A stretch of 64,000 bases of DNA from Candidatus Poribacteria bacterium (GCA_022824265.1 JAJEAG010000086.1:62001-126000), one strand, 5' to 3'; numbered from the stretch's first letter, positions 10,041 through 19,777 are shown. The notes: generated from the letters alone by a model not told the origin. A program made the numbers and translations.

Positions 10041-10070
10041 AAGTAGTAGGCACACGCAGTGTGCTGTAAG
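10041..10070. repeat. short palindromic repeat, single unit
   Basis: AGTAGTAGGCACACGCAGTG continuing into TGCTGTAAG contains the hairpin GCACAC/GTGTGC. The same word with two substitutions is at 49902-49930, inside a larger inverted-repeat element. It lies in the leader of murJ, 20 bases before the start codon, so it may also affect that transcript. Confidence 0.5.
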
Positions 10071-10089
10071 CAACCACGATAAACCTTAT

Positions 10090-11736
10090 ATGGAAGCAAT
10101 TGAAACAAAATCTGCTGCAGAGCAGAATCATAATGTTACCCGTGCTGCAGGAATTGTCAGTATCGCTGTAATGGGATCTCGGTTGTTAGGTCTTGCCCGC
10201 GAAATAGTGATATTCAACTATTTCCCAACGAAACTTGGCGCGAGTGCTTTTCATCTTGCTTTTCGCATACCAAATTTCCTACGTGATATGTTTGGTGAGG
10301 GAATTCTAAGTAAGGCGTTTATTACGACTTTTCTTGCTACTGAAGCCGAAGATGGAGAGGAGGCAGCATGGAATCTTTCTAATCGCATATTCAATCTAAC
10401 AATCGTTGTGTTAGTATGTATTATCCTATTGGGTATTGTTTTTTCACCGAATATCGTTGATATATTAGCACGCGACAATTTTGATGAAACATTAGATAGC
10501 AGCAAGCATTACGGTTTTGATACGAAAGTAGAACTCACCGTTTATCTGACACAACTAATGTTCCCTTACCTGCTTTTTGTATCTCTCGCTGCAACAGCGA
10601 TGGGGTTATTAAATAGTAAAGGCAAATTTGGTATTCCCGCGAGCGCATCTACCTTATTTAATTTTAGTTCAATTGTAATCGGTATTAGTGGTTACTATGT
10701 CTGTCAGAGAATTGGCATGCACCCGACAACAGGTATGGCAGTCGGGGTCGTTGTTGGTGGAGTAGCACAATTCCTGATACAAGTACCATCAATGTATCGA
10801 GTCGGATTTCGATACAAACCACTATTGAGTTTGACGGACACAAGAGTACGTGAGGTGTTGCGGTTAATAGGACCCGCAGTCTTAGGTGTGGCAGCGGTTC
10901 AGATCAATCAACTTACCAATACATGGTTCCTTACATCTGATGATGAATGGCTCCCGTGGGTTCAAGGGGCATATCGTATCATGCATCTACCCATCGGTAT
11001 ATTCGGTGTAGCGATTTCAACCGCAGCCTTACCACAATTAGCAAAATTTGCTAACGCAGGGGAAACGGAACAATTTCGTGATGCGCTCTCGTATGCCATA
11101 CGCCTCATGTTAACAGTGATTGTGCCTGCATCGATCGGTTTGATGGTGTTATCAACCCCTATCTGTCGTCTTCTCTATGAACGTGGTGCATTTATTGAAT
11201 CAGATACAGTTGCTACAGGTGGAATATTGTTCGTCTACGCATTTGGTCTATGTGGGTTCTCCGCTCTCAAGATTGTTACAGACGGATTTTATGCATACAA
11301 AGATATTCGCGCCCCTGTTATTGTCAGTCTGTGCGGTGTTATACTAAACATCTGTCTCAATTATATCTTTATCTTCCAGGAACTAATTTTAGATCCGCGC
11401 GCCGTAGTATTCTCAACTGTGTTTACTGTGACACTTAATAGCGGGGTTTTGTTGCTACTGCTTCGACGCAAAGTTGGACGCTTAGGACTAAAATCTGTTG
11501 TTCCGTTAGCAAAAAAAATCGCAATTGCATCTGTAGTGATGGGGGTTGTGTGTTGGGTTACGAATGGATTTATTGAACAGGATTTACTCGGAACTGAGGG
11601 TATTATTCAACGGAGCATTAATGTATTTGTACCGATTACGTTCAGTTTGTTGGTACTTGTGGGAATGTACAAGGTACTGAAGGTCGCAGAATTTGATGAT
11701 ATATTGAACATATTTAAACGGAGATTCCGCAATTAG
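10090..11736 (+). CDS. murJ: MurJ-family lipid II flippase
   Basis: This 548-residue polytopic membrane protein has 13-14 predicted helices. The N-terminal [20 protein letters not shown] and [20 protein letters not shown] match the MviN/MurJ signature. Family members flip lipid II across the cytoplasmic membrane for peptidoglycan synthesis, and charged residues in the central cavity (SR, R in FRIPNFLRD) are conserved here. The gene is 19 bases upstream of hisF and likely co-transcribed with it, an uninformative pairing. No good Shine-Dalgarno is visible before the ATG. MurJ paralogues may act on other lipid-linked sugars; this one has normal length and motifs. Confidence 0.9.
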   Translation: MEAIETKSAAEQNHNVTRAAGIVSIAVMGSRLLGLAREIVIFNYFPTKLGASAFHLAFRIPNFLRDMFGEGILSKAFITTFLATEAEDGEEAAWNLSNRIFNLTIVVLVCIILLGIVFSPNIVDILARDNFDETLDSSKHYGFDTKVELTVYLTQLMFPYLLFVSLAATAMGLLNSKGKFGIPASASTLFNFSSIVIGISGYYVCQRIGMHPTTGMAVGVVVGGVAQFLIQVPSMYRVGFRYKPLLSLTDTRVREVLRLIGPAVLGVAAVQINQLTNTWFLTSDDEWLPWVQGAYRIMHLPIGIFGVAISTAALPQLAKFANAGETEQFRDALSYAIRLMLTVIVPASIGLMVLSTPICRLLYERGAFIESDTVATGGILFVYAFGLCGFSALKIVTDGFYAYKDIRAPVIVSLCGVILNICLNYIFIFQELILDPRAVVFSTVFTVTLNSGVLLLLLRRKVGRLGLKSVVPLAKKIAIASVVMGVVCWVTNGFIEQDLLGTEGIIQRSINVFVPITFSLLVLVGMYKVLKVAEFDDILNIFKRRFRN

Positions 11737-11755
11737 TAAATTGGAAAGGAGATAT

Positions 11756-12535
11756 ATGCTAACAAAACGAATTATTCCATGTTTAGATGTCCGTGCTGGC
11801 AAGGTTACCAAGGGCATTGCTTTCAAGGGGAATGTAGATGTCGGAGATCCAGTGGAGATGGCACGATTTTACTATGATGGAGGTGCTGATGAACTCGTCT
11901 TTTACGACATCACTGCCAGTAACGAACGGCGCGATATTATGATTGATGTCGTATCTGCGGTTGCATCAGAAATATTCATCCCGTTTTCTGTCGGAGGAGG
12001 TTTACGTACGCTTGAAGATATGCGACGTGTCCTACTTGCCGGTGCAGAAAAGGTGAGTATAGATTCTGGTGCAGTGCGAAATCCTGATATTATCTCTGAA
12101 GGCGCGCGAGCATTCGGCAGCCAATGTGTTGTCTTGAGTATGCAAGTAAAAAAAGTGCCTAAAAGTGAACAAATACCGAGTGGATATGAAATCTATATTG
12201 ATGGTGGACGCAAACCTGTTGGTTGGGATGCCCTGGAATGGTCCGTACGTGGTGTTGACTTAGGGGCTGGGGAAATCGTTGTGAATAGCATTGATGCGGA
12301 TGGAACAAAATCAGGATATGAATTGGAACTAACGGGGGCAATCGCTGACCTTGTACCTGTTCCTGTTATTGCTTCTGGTGGTGCGGGGAATCCGCAGCAC
12401 CTTCGCGATGTCTTTGTTGAGAGCAACGCTGATGCAGCGATTGTTGCCTCAATCACCCACTACGGAGAATTCACAATTGAGAGTATTAAAACCTATTTGG
12501 AAGATGAAGGCGTGAGTGTTCGTGATACGTGGTAA
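11756..12535 (+). CDS. hisF: imidazole glycerol phosphate synthase cyclase subunit
   Basis: This 259-residue TIM-barrel enzyme starts [17 protein letters not shown] with AAAGGAG seven bases before the ATG. With HisH it makes IGP and AICAR in histidine biosynthesis. The general-acid/base Asp of CLDV (residue 11) is present, as are both phosphate-binding regions (VGGGLRT and ASGGAG) and [13 protein letters not shown]. The position equivalent to Asp130 of the Thermotoga enzyme is Gln here ([10 protein letters not shown]), with a six- to seven-residue longer loop after it. Thus one catalytic Asp appears replaced; this may define a natural HisF subgroup rather than loss of function. No hisH is in the window. 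Confidence 0.92.
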   Translation: MLTKRIIPCLDVRAGKVTKGIAFKGNVDVGDPVEMARFYYDGGADELVFYDITASNERRDIMIDVVSAVASEIFIPFSVGGGLRTLEDMRRVLLAGAEKVSIDSGAVRNPDIISEGARAFGSQCVVLSMQVKKVPKSEQIPSGYEIYIDGGRKPVGWDALEWSVRGVDLGAGEIVVNSIDADGTKSGYELELTGAIADLVPVPVIASGGAGNPQHLRDVFVESNADAAIVASITHYGEFTIESIKTYLEDEGVSVRDTW

Positions 12536-12582
12536 GATGGTTGAACATACCCAATATGTAGACGATTATAATTGTGTAAATC

Positions 12583-13389
12583 CTATCCACTCCGTTTAAG
12601 TCTACCCACACGTTTGGCATACCTCTCAGCGAGATGAAAAACCCAAAAACCAAGCGGAATCAGAACAATACCAATAACGAGTAACAGCAACAAATTCCCT
12701 GCTTGACTTTCAACTGATGCATTCTCCAACATCGCTGCACGTATAGACCTAAGCGTATAGGTTGCTGGTGATATTTTAGATAACGGTTGAAGCCATTCCG
12801 GTAATACTTCAATCTCATAATATATACCGGAGATTAGTAGCAGCACAGACTGAAGGATTCCTGTAGCTGCCTGTCCTTTTTCAGGTGAAAGCAGTGGAAA
12901 TATTGCAGCCATCAATCCAATACCGATAAAGGATAGACTTGAAACAGCAACGGTCGCTGCCATTGTAACCCAATTCGCACTTCCCAAATCGATGTGTTCG
13001 CCAAAAAAGAACGGCATAATTGCCAAGACTAATCCTGTCCGTAACAATCCATACAAAATCGCGAAGAGACATGAACCGACAAGATGTGTAATGCGATAAA
13101 TCGGTGCCATGAAGGTATATTCAATCGTGCCTTCCCACCGTTCCCACGTAATTGCATCACTCACCTCGCGCATCATGATGGATAGAAATCCCCATATAAG
13201 TGCACCGATTACAAGGTAAAGTACATCTTGACTGCTGCCACGTCCTACCATTATTAATCCGATTGTAAGCGCATTGACAATGGAATAACTGAAAAACAGA
13301 ATTTCCCAATTTAGATACCGTTTCAACAGGTTAAAGTTTCGCTCAATGAATGCGTAGGATATAACTGTTTCTCGTCCGATATTCAGCAT
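12583..13389 (-). CDS. ABC-2 type transporter permease
   Basis: This 268-residue protein has six predicted membrane helices and the ABC-2 export pattern: an N-terminal cytoplasmic segment, then SIVNALTIGLIMVGRG, a loop, and a final pair of helices before a basic tail (FHLAERYAKRVGRLKRSG). The segment LLISGIYYEIEVLPEWLQPLSKISPATY matches the LP(x)W..P..ISPxTY feature seen near the last helices of ABC-2 permeases. It lies four bases downstream of its ATPase gene and forms a drug, polysaccharide or lipid exporter with it. The substrate cannot be inferred. Confidence 0.85.
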   Translation of the reverse strand: MLNIGRETVISYAFIERNFNLLKRYLNWEILFFSYSIVNALTIGLIMVGRGSSQDVLYLVIGALIWGFLSIMMREVSDAITWERWEGTIEYTFMAPIYRITHLVGSCLFAILYGLLRTGLVLAIMPFFFGEHIDLGSANWVTMAATVAVSSLSFIGIGLMAAIFPLLSPEKGQAATGILQSVLLLISGIYYEIEVLPEWLQPLSKISPATYTLRSIRAAMLENASVESQAGNLLLLLVIGIVLIPLGFWVFHLAERYAKRVGRLKRSG

Positions 13390-13393
13390 CGGT

Positions 13394-14257
13394 TCAATCT
13401 TCCTCCTCTTCCAAATCTTTACCAGTAAGTGCTATAAATACATCTTCTAAGGTCACAGGTGTACCATTTTGCGGTGGCACTAATGCAATCAATTCCTTAA
13501 CAGTTCCTTCAGCGATGAACTTGCCGTTATCAATAATCGCAATCCGATCACATAACCTCTCTGCTTCTGCCATATCATGTGTTGTCAGTAGAATAACAGC
13601 GTTTCTTTCGTCTCGAATTTCCTCAATAAAGGTTTGCACATCTCGTTTAGACTTCGGATCAAGTCCGGTTGTTGGTTCATCAAGGAGTAGCAGCATTGGA
13701 GTCGTTAGAAGTGCGCGTGCAATTGCAACCTTCTGTTGCATACCACGCGAGAGTTGTTCCATCTCTTCGTCCATCCGCTTTGCTTCAAAACCAAGCCTCT
13801 CTAAAATTACTTGTGCCCTCTTTCTCGCTTCCGCAGCAGAGATACCGTAAAGTCGTGCTGCATAAACCAAGTTCTCTGCTGAAGAGAGACGTTTAAAGAA
13901 CGATGCCTCAACAGAGACACGGTTCATCACGCGTCTCACCTTCATACTGTGAGTCACAACATCATCTCCGAAAACGTGTATACTCCCAGCATCTGGCAAA
14001 AGTAGTGTTGAGATAAGGCGAATTAGGGTAGATTTACCTGAACCGTTAGCACCAAGTACCCCGTAAATTTCACCAATGTTGACATCAAGGGAGATACCAT
14101 CAACAGCACGAATTATCTCTTTTTCACGTTTAAATAACCTACGTATCTTTTCAGGTAAACGTAGCTTCTCATCTGATTTTTTCGTCCGATGAAAATGTTT
14201 TGTGATGTCGCGGACAGTTAATCCATATATAGGTTGTCCAACTTTTTTTCCTACCAC
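13394..14257 (-). CDS. ABC transporter ATP-binding protein (export type)
   Basis: This 287-residue ATPase starts at a GTG. An N-terminal extension of about 50 basic residues precedes the nucleotide-binding core, with Walker A GANGSGKST, a Q-loop-like region, signature LSRGMQQK (in place of LSGGQ, as is common in ABC-2 partners), Walker B LLLLDEPTTGLD and the switch TTHDMAEAE. It is paired with the permease gene four bases downstream and is cytoplasmic, energising export. An insertion of Lys-rich sequence (KIRRLFKREKEIIRAV) between strand one and Walker A is typical of O-antigen or teichoic-acid-like exporters, but no further evidence supports that. Confidence 0.88.
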   Translation of the reverse strand: MVGKKVGQPIYGLTVRDITKHFHRTKKSDEKLRLPEKIRRLFKREKEIIRAVDGISLDVNIGEIYGVLGANGSGKSTLIRLISTLLLPDAGSIHVFGDDVVTHSMKVRRVMNRVSVEASFFKRLSSAENLVYAARLYGISAAEARKRAQVILERLGFEAKRMDEEMEQLSRGMQQKVAIARALLTTPMLLLLDEPTTGLDPKSKRDVQTFIEEIRDERNAVILLTTHDMAEAERLCDRIAIIDNGKFIAEGTVKELIALVPPQNGTPVTLEDVFIALTGKDLEEEED

Positions 14258-14280
14258 TTAACTCAACGCCTCCAAAAGCC

Positions 14281-14309
14281 TTGACATTTCATAGTTACTA
14301 TAATATATT
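14281..14309 (+). promoter_or_regulatory. sigma-70 promoter for the isomerase operon
   Basis: TTGACA (14281-14286), a 17-base spacer and TATATT (14304-14309), with TATAAT overlapping slightly upstream, stand about 120 bases before the isomerase start. They point to the three-gene catabolic operon. Confidence 0.6.
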
Positions 14310-14429
14310 GTATTCAATATTACGTGAGCATTTAGCAATTTATTTCATAGAATTAACCTGAGTGAATACTTGGAACAACACCCGCCTCTTATATTATTGT
14401 AACCTAACAGATACAAAAGCGGAGAAACT

Positions 14430-15482
14430 ATGCCAAAAATCAAAGGTCCAGCTATTTTCCTCGCGCAATTCATGCGGGACGAAGTACCATACGATACGAT
14501 GGAGAACATTGGTAAATGGGTTGCAGGTTTAGGATACAAAGGTGTCCAAATACCTGGATGGGATGACCGAGTCATTGACATTGGAAAAGCCGCAGAGTCT
14601 AAAACCTATTGTGAAAATTTTAAAGGAACGCTTGACGAGATGGGTCTTGAAGCAACTGAAGTAGCGGGTTATCTCGCTGGTCAGGTTTTGGCTGTGCATC
14701 CCGCCTATGAAACCATGTTTGAGGCGTTTCATCCCCCCGGTTTGCGCGGCACCGAAAGAACAGCATGGGCTGCAGATGAGTTAAAGAAATGCATTCATGC
14801 ATCGGTGAATATGTCACTGGACGTCATTCCAGTGCTTTCAGGAGGTTTTGCGTGGCATACTGTCTACCCGTGGCCTCAACGTCCTGACGGAATTATTGAA
14901 GAAGCGTTTAAAGAACTTGCAGCACGATGGCTCCCAATTCTTGATCTAGCACACGACAACGGTCAGGTCTTTGCATACGAACTACACCCAGGTTCGGACA
15001 TCTATGACGGTGCGACTTACGAAATGTTCTTAGATTATACAGACAACCACCCTGCTGCTTGTCTCAACTATGATCCAAGCCATTTTCTCCTGCAACAACT
15101 CGACTATATTGATTTCATACGACTTTACGGGGACCGCATCAAAGGATTTCATGTTAAAGATGCAGAATTCCGTCCAACAGGTCGAGTTGGCGTTTACGGA
15201 GGTTATCAATCTTGGGCTGGACGTGCAGGAAGATTCCGTTCGCTTGGAGATGGACAAGTCGATTTCACACGGGTGTTTACGCTGCTCACCGAAGCAGGTT
15301 ACGATAGTTGGGCAGTGCTGGAATGGGAATGTTGTGTCAAAAGTCCAGAACAAGGTGCTGCAGAAGGCGCGCCATTTATCGAAAAACATATCATTGAAAC
15401 GACCAAAGTCGCATTTGATGACTTTGCAGGTGGTGAAACAGATGTGGAACGGAACAGAGAAATTCTTGGTTTGGATTCTTGA
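14430..15482 (+). CDS. sugar phosphate isomerase/epimerase (xylose-isomerase-like TIM barrel)
   Basis: This 350-residue TIM barrel belongs to the AP endonuclease family 2 / xylose-isomerase-like group. Metal-site residues can be seen in order: VFAYELHPGSD (Glu, His), LNYDPSHFLLQ (Asp, His), KGFHVKDAEF (His, Asp) and VLEWECC (final Glu). The family interconverts ketoses, inosoles or 3-keto sugars using Mn or Co. Gfo/Idh/MocA enzymes make 3-keto sugars, so the two oxidoreductase genes that follow fit a pathway in which oxidised sugars or inositols are isomerised. AGCGGAGAAACT precedes the ATG. Confidence 0.88.
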   Translation: MPKIKGPAIFLAQFMRDEVPYDTMENIGKWVAGLGYKGVQIPGWDDRVIDIGKAAESKTYCENFKGTLDEMGLEATEVAGYLAGQVLAVHPAYETMFEAFHPPGLRGTERTAWAADELKKCIHASVNMSLDVIPVLSGGFAWHTVYPWPQRPDGIIEEAFKELAARWLPILDLAHDNGQVFAYELHPGSDIYDGATYEMFLDYTDNHPAACLNYDPSHFLLQQLDYIDFIRLYGDRIKGFHVKDAEFRPTGRVGVYGGYQSWAGRAGRFRSLGDGQVDFTRVFTLLTEAGYDSWAVLEWECCVKSPEQGAAEGAPFIEKHIIETTKVAFDDFAGGETDVERNREILGLDS

Positions 15483-15515
15483 CTATGAGTTGACAACCAA
15501 ATTGGAGTGAGTATT

Positions 15516-16676
15516 ATGGAATCTTGGAAACGGAAATTACGAATGGGCATGGTAGGCGGTGGTCAGGGCGCGTTTATTGGCGGTGTTCATCGTATCGCAG
15601 CCACGCTTGATCAGCAAATTGAAGTTGTTGCCGGATGCTTCTCACGTGATCCTGAAAACACACGAATCACTGGTGCAGAATTGTATCTTGATCTAAACCG
15701 TTGCTACGACAGTTACAATGAGATGGCGATAGCCGAAGCAGCACTCCCCGAAAATGAACGGATTGATTTTGTAAGCATTGTCACACCAAATATCTCCCAC
15801 TTTGAAATCGCAAAAACCTTTTTGGAAGCGGGTTTTCACGTTGTTTGCGACAAGCCAATGACTTACAGTCTTGACGAGGCAAAAACACTTGTAAAACTTG
15901 TTGAAGATTCAGGACTTGTCTTTGGATTGACACACAACTATACGGGACATCCATTGGTCCGGCATGCACGTGCGTTATTCTCTGAAGGTTCAATGGGGCA
16001 AATCCGTAAAGTTATCGTAGAATACCTACAAGACTTTCTGATGGTACCGCACGAAAAACTCGGTCAGAAGCAAGCCGAATGGCGTGTCGATCCTGCACAG
16101 TCAGGTATTGGGGGGACAATGGGTGATGTTGGCACGCATTGCGTTAATCTGCTGGAATATGTTACAGGTGATCCGATTGTTGAACTCTGTGCTGACAAAA
16201 GCACTTTTCTACCTGATAGGATACTGGATGAGGATGTCAACGCCTTACTCCGTTTCAAAGGTGGCGGTAAAGGGGTCTTAAGTATAAGTCAGGTCGCTAC
16301 CGGAGAAGAAAATGGACTTACACTCCGCGTTTACGCTGAACTGGGCGCAATCAAATGGACACAGGAGAATCCGAACTATCTTGAACTCTATCGTTATGGT
16401 GAACCAAGGCAGATACTTACTCGTGGTCAAGGATATTTATCAGAAACCGCGACAGCAGGAACACGCATCCCAACAGGACATCCCGAAGGGTATTTGGAAG
16501 CATTTGCAACTATTTATGTCGGTGTTGTTGAAGCCATCAGACGACACATTGATGGTAACCCAATGGATACCGAAAACTACGATTTTCCGACTGTCCATGA
16601 TGGACTTCGGGGTATGCAGTTTATTTATAAAGCTGTTGAGTCTTGTGAAAACGGTTCAACTTGGGTTTCAATGTGA
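15516..16676 (+). CDS. Gfo/Idh/MocA-family oxidoreductase
   Basis: This 386-residue protein starts MESWKRKLRMGMVGGGQGAF; the ATG at 15516 is chosen because GGAG lies ten bases upstream, while a GTG three codons earlier is too close to it. GMVGGGQGAFIG binds NAD(P). The EKP motif appears as CDKPMTYSLDEA, keeping the Lys. The C-terminal half has GTMGDVGTHCVNLLEY, where Asp and His match the catalytic pair of the family. It is longer than the 322-residue relative at 2092-3060 by a C-terminal extension often seen in sugar dehydrogenases of the group. It follows the isomerase by 33 bases in the same operon. Confidence 0.9.
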   Translation: MESWKRKLRMGMVGGGQGAFIGGVHRIAATLDQQIEVVAGCFSRDPENTRITGAELYLDLNRCYDSYNEMAIAEAALPENERIDFVSIVTPNISHFEIAKTFLEAGFHVVCDKPMTYSLDEAKTLVKLVEDSGLVFGLTHNYTGHPLVRHARALFSEGSMGQIRKVIVEYLQDFLMVPHEKLGQKQAEWRVDPAQSGIGGTMGDVGTHCVNLLEYVTGDPIVELCADKSTFLPDRILDEDVNALLRFKGGGKGVLSISQVATGEENGLTLRVYAELGAIKWTQENPNYLELYRYGEPRQILTRGQGYLSETATAGTRIPTGHPEGYLEAFATIYVGVVEAIRRHIDGNPMDTENYDFPTVHDGLRGMQFIYKAVESCENGSTWVSM

Positions 16677-16772
16677 GAAAGTGATCAGTGAGAGAGGATT
16701 ATTACACATAAAACATCTCTGTTAACTGACAAACGAGAACTGAAGACTAAAAATCAATAAAGGGAGATAACC

Positions 16773-17801
16773 ATGCAAGCACACAATTCTGAACCTTTCC
16801 GCGTTGGATTTCTTAATGTAGATTCTTATTCACATATGCCGTTGTGGGCACCAGCCATAAATCCAAGAGTCGGTCAGAAGGATACCCCATTCACGGGGAT
16901 GCGTATCACACATTGTTGGGACATTGAATACGATAAAGCGAAAGCAATTGCAGAATCTTACGGTTGTGAAGCTGTCAAGAATTTTGATGACATGTTAGGA
17001 AAGGTAGATGGTGTTATTTCCGGTGGATACTACAACCATCCATGGAACCATATTCTGCATGAACCCTATCTTGAAGCAGGTTTGCCAAATCTAATTAATC
17101 GTCCATTCGCCAATTCACTTGCAAAAGCACGAAAAATTGTATCTTTAGCGGAAAAACACGGAGCAAAAATACTTGTACCGTCAAGCCACGAACATAACGA
17201 TCCAATTTCACGGGCTAAAGCTTATACAAGTGATAAACAGATTGTATGTTATACTGCTACAAACTCATTTGATGACTATCCTACACACGGAATTCATGGG
17301 GTTTATATGGTGTGCAAGGCAATCGTTGAGGCAGGAAATCCTGTTGTGTCCGTAGCATATCAGGCGGATAGTTGGCATAGTCCACCCGGTATCATCACTT
17401 TGGAACACATAAATGGTGAAGGACACCAATTCTATGGGACACTCCATCAAGTGAGTGGTTCATGGGGTACAGTTCAGATTCACACACATGCAGCTTATGG
17501 TGGTGAGAATTTCAGGATTCATACAGGAACAGGCTATCCATTTGACCAAACAGAGATTTGGTTGCCGACAATTTGGACATTCCAAAACATGGCTCTACAC
17601 AACGTAATGTCTCAAACCTATGGACAGATAATGCATAAGACCAACGTCTTTCTCGCTGGATGGAAGTCTATTTTAGAAAATGATGGAAAACCTGTGAAAC
17701 TTACTGAGATTGATGAAACCTGGGAGTCTCCAGTGGAACTTCCTAACCATCCTGACCACAATACAGTATCACTATTCCAAAAGAAGTTTGGGGACGGTTA
17801 A
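16773..17801 (+). CDS. divergent Gfo/Idh/MocA-like protein lacking core motifs
   Basis: This 342-residue protein has the fold order of Gfo/Idh/MocA enzymes (VDGVISGGYYNHPWNHILHEPYLEAGLPNLINRPFANSLAKA matches the region leading to EKP), but it lacks GxGxxG after the first strand (VGFLNVDSYSHM) and has NRP instead of EKP. The C-terminal domain is rich in His and aromatic residues (THAAYGGENFRIHTGTGYPF). It may be a non-dehydrogenase member, a partner subunit or a protein with altered cofactor use. AAAGGGAGAT precedes the start. It is the third gene of the operon, 96 bases after the canonical oxidoreductase. Confidence 0.7.
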   Translation: MQAHNSEPFRVGFLNVDSYSHMPLWAPAINPRVGQKDTPFTGMRITHCWDIEYDKAKAIAESYGCEAVKNFDDMLGKVDGVISGGYYNHPWNHILHEPYLEAGLPNLINRPFANSLAKARKIVSLAEKHGAKILVPSSHEHNDPISRAKAYTSDKQIVCYTATNSFDDYPTHGIHGVYMVCKAIVEAGNPVVSVAYQADSWHSPPGIITLEHINGEGHQFYGTLHQVSGSWGTVQIHTHAAYGGENFRIHTGTGYPFDQTEIWLPTIWTFQNMALHNVMSQTYGQIMHKTNVFLAGWKSILENDGKPVKLTEIDETWESPVELPNHPDHNTVSLFQKKFGDG

Positions 17802-17837
17802 TTATTGAATATAGAGGGTGTGTTGTGTTTTACCCAC

Positions 17838-17884
17838 AAAAATTAAGTGTAGTGAGGTGTTTCTACTCACTACACTTAATTTTT
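17838..17884. terminator. perfect 19-bp bidirectional hairpin terminator
   Basis: AAAAATTAAGTGTAGTGAG (17838-17856) pairs perfectly with 17866-17884 across a nine-base loop. The A-rich left arm and T-rich right arm give a U-tract on either strand, and it lies between the convergent Gfo-like and LamG genes. It probably terminates both transcripts. Confidence 0.8.
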
Positions 17885-17935
17885 GAGAATGATAGTTAAC
17901 CTTATTGATTCTACTATTCCTTTTGCATTCTAATT

Positions 17936-18685
17936 TTACTTTTTAACACGTGCCCATGTCGTTGTGAGTTTCCCGTTTGCGTCAACTGCTGCTGCACCTG
18001 GATTCATACTGAATTCAATATCTTTCTCACTCAATGCACGGTCCCAGACCATAACCTCATCGAGGATACCGTTGAATTTTTGACCTGTTGCTCCCCAGGA
18101 ACCAACCATCGTATCCCCTGCAGTTCCTTTATACAGAGATTTACCTTGATCTTGTGCCTTTTGTACCCCGTTAATATAGATTCTTCGGGTATTCGTTTCT
18201 GCATCACACCAGAAACAAATGTGTGACCACTCGTTGGCTTTAACTGCAACAGCCGCATCAAGGTCATTGCCGTAAAATCCCATACGTACAGTGCCATTGT
18301 TATAGATACGGTAGTGTAGACTTGTGTTCGCTTGATTAACTTGCGTTTGTGTGAACACGCATTGTTGATCACCCCCAGTTAACATCGGGTTTGCCCACAA
18401 TGTCACAGTAAAACTCTTATCGTTTAGTGGTATGTGGGGTGCTTTAACCTCTGCATTCTGACTGAACTTTAAAGCTTCTCCGACTTTTCCCTCAACAAAA
18501 TCCGCGGCTCCAACGATATCTCCATCGTTCCCATGTGGTGAATGATCCTCAACCGCATTTCCTTTGTCATCATCAAAAGAGAAGTAAAGAAGCAGCTCCT
18601 TATCTCTTAAATCAAATGCTGCTGCGTAAAAAGGTGACATCAGGAATCCTGCGAGAATGATTAGCGATAATATCATTCGATACAT
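17936..18685 (-). CDS. secreted LamG/concanavalin-like protein with GKL-W tail
   Basis: This 249-residue protein has a signal peptide (ILSLIILAGFLMSPFYAAAF) and one LamG-like jellyroll: LLLYFSFDDDKGNAVEDHS, SFTVTLWANP, WSHICFWCDA, RIYINGVQ and FNGILDEVMVWDRALS mark the strands of the domain, which usually binds carbohydrate or protein ligands outside the cell. After the domain a short linker ends in VDANGKLTTTWARVKK. The same kind of tail ends four other exported proteins in this window with partly different folds. GAGGAGGAAT precedes the ATG. A good promoter lies at 18727-18755. Confidence 0.85.
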   Translation of the reverse strand: MYRMILSLIILAGFLMSPFYAAAFDLRDKELLLYFSFDDDKGNAVEDHSPHGNDGDIVGAADFVEGKVGEALKFSQNAEVKAPHIPLNDKSFTVTLWANPMLTGGDQQCVFTQTQVNQANTSLHYRIYNNGTVRMGFYGNDLDAAVAVKANEWSHICFWCDAETNTRRIYINGVQKAQDQGKSLYKGTAGDTMVGSWGATGQKFNGILDEVMVWDRALSEKDIEFSMNPGAAAVDANGKLTTTWARVKK

Positions 18686-18726
18686 TGATTATTCCTCCTC
18701 ATACATATTTGTTTTAATATGATCCC

Positions 18727-18755
18727 AACATATCACACATGAGAAAAATTGTCAA
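18727..18755 (-). promoter_or_regulatory. sigma-70 promoter for the LamG gene
   Basis: On the minus strand TTGACA (18755-18750), a 17-base spacer and TATGTT (18732-18727) stand about 45 bases before the start codon. Confidence 0.6.
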
Positions 18756-18819
18756 ATGTCTTTAACGGTTAAAATACAGAACAAGGTAGGACTAAACTAC
18801 TTCCAAGCATTGATTGCAA

Positions 18820-19713
18820 CTAAGCAAATTGCTGATTCCAATCATGGTGAGATTTTGCTACAGAATCAGGATTTTTCTCACTCCGAGCAATAAACCCAGG
18901 AACGTGTGCACGTCCGGTCGGGAGACCAATTTGACTATAACGCGTATCAACACTCCATCTAACCGTTTTTCCTCGATTCGGAAGTCCACGGTGGACAACC
19001 CGTTCATTGGTCAGTAATATATCTCCAACATCAAGCTCGGCAGTGAAAACTTCACCGGGTGGTAAATCCGTTTCGCTAATACCTTTGCCACCGGTATGTC
19101 CAGGTGTTGGTGCTTGATAGTTATGATCTATCAGATTGTAGCGGTGTGAACCTCGGATCACTTGCATGCATCCATTTTCTTCATAAGCTTTAACCAAAGG
19201 CAACCATACATTCACAACCAAGGTCTCTCCCGCCTCTTCTGGGATGAGATATGCAAGGTCTTGGTGCCATGGAATCACTGTTATTTCTTGGTTTGGCAGC
19301 TTCGCTCGAAAATTATACTGTGGATGTGCCAATATTTCTTGACCAATGACCGACCCAACAACATCAAGCAATTCCGGTGCTGTTCTAAGTGTGAACATAC
19401 CTGCAGTGCGTATTTTCTGATTGCTAAAACTATTCCGCCAAATCCAGTTCGGATCAGAACATGCATGAGAAACCAAACCTAATCTCGTTTCAAAAGGTTC
19501 GTCATCATAAGATTTCGATGAGTCAAGAATACCCGCTTTTACTGCTGCTTGCGTGCCTTCCTCCACCTTTTGTGAGAGTTCATCCATTAAGGGTTGAATT
19601 GACTGACGAGACAACACGTTTTTCACAAGTAGAAACCCATCATCAAGGAATTGCTGTTTCTGTTGTTTAGTCAGTGAAGTTTGTTGCCGTGTTTCCGCTT
19701 TATTAGTAGGCAT
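18820..19713 (-). CDS. phytanoyl-CoA dioxygenase (PhyH) family protein
   Basis: This 297-residue Fe(II)/2-oxoglutarate oxygenase has the metal triad WHQDLAY (His and Asp, near residue 170) and the distal His of ERVVHRGLP, with the following RWSVDTRY Arg placed to bind 2-oxoglutarate. Such enzymes hydroxylate diverse small molecules in the cytoplasm; substrates of bacterial members are mostly unknown. Of two close ATGs, the one at 19713 is preferred because GGAG is eight bases upstream; the other, two codons earlier, is too close. No partner gene suggests the substrate. Confidence 0.88.
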   Translation of the reverse strand: MPTNKAETRQQTSLTKQQKQQFLDDGFLLVKNVLSRQSIQPLMDELSQKVEEGTQAAVKAGILDSSKSYDDEPFETRLGLVSHACSDPNWIWRNSFSNQKIRTAGMFTLRTAPELLDVVGSVIGQEILAHPQYNFRAKLPNQEITVIPWHQDLAYLIPEEAGETLVVNVWLPLVKAYEENGCMQVIRGSHRYNLIDHNYQAPTPGHTGGKGISETDLPPGEVFTAELDVGDILLTNERVVHRGLPNRGKTVRWSVDTRYSQIGLPTGRAHVPGFIARSEKNPDSVAKSHHDWNQQFA

Positions 19714-19747
19714 TGGCATCTCTCCATTTTATCAAGCGTTCCGTGTC

Positions 19748-19772
19748 AAAACCCCGTTCCTTTAGGGCGGGG
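19748..19772 (-). terminator. GC-rich terminator hairpin after the NagB-like gene
   Basis: On the minus strand CCCCG, an eleven-base interior with CC/GG pairing, CGGGG and then TTTT follow the stop of the NagB-like gene. Similar hairpins also end IS200/IS605 elements, but no other part of such an element is seen here. Confidence 0.6.
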
Positions 19773-19777
19773 AGCGG

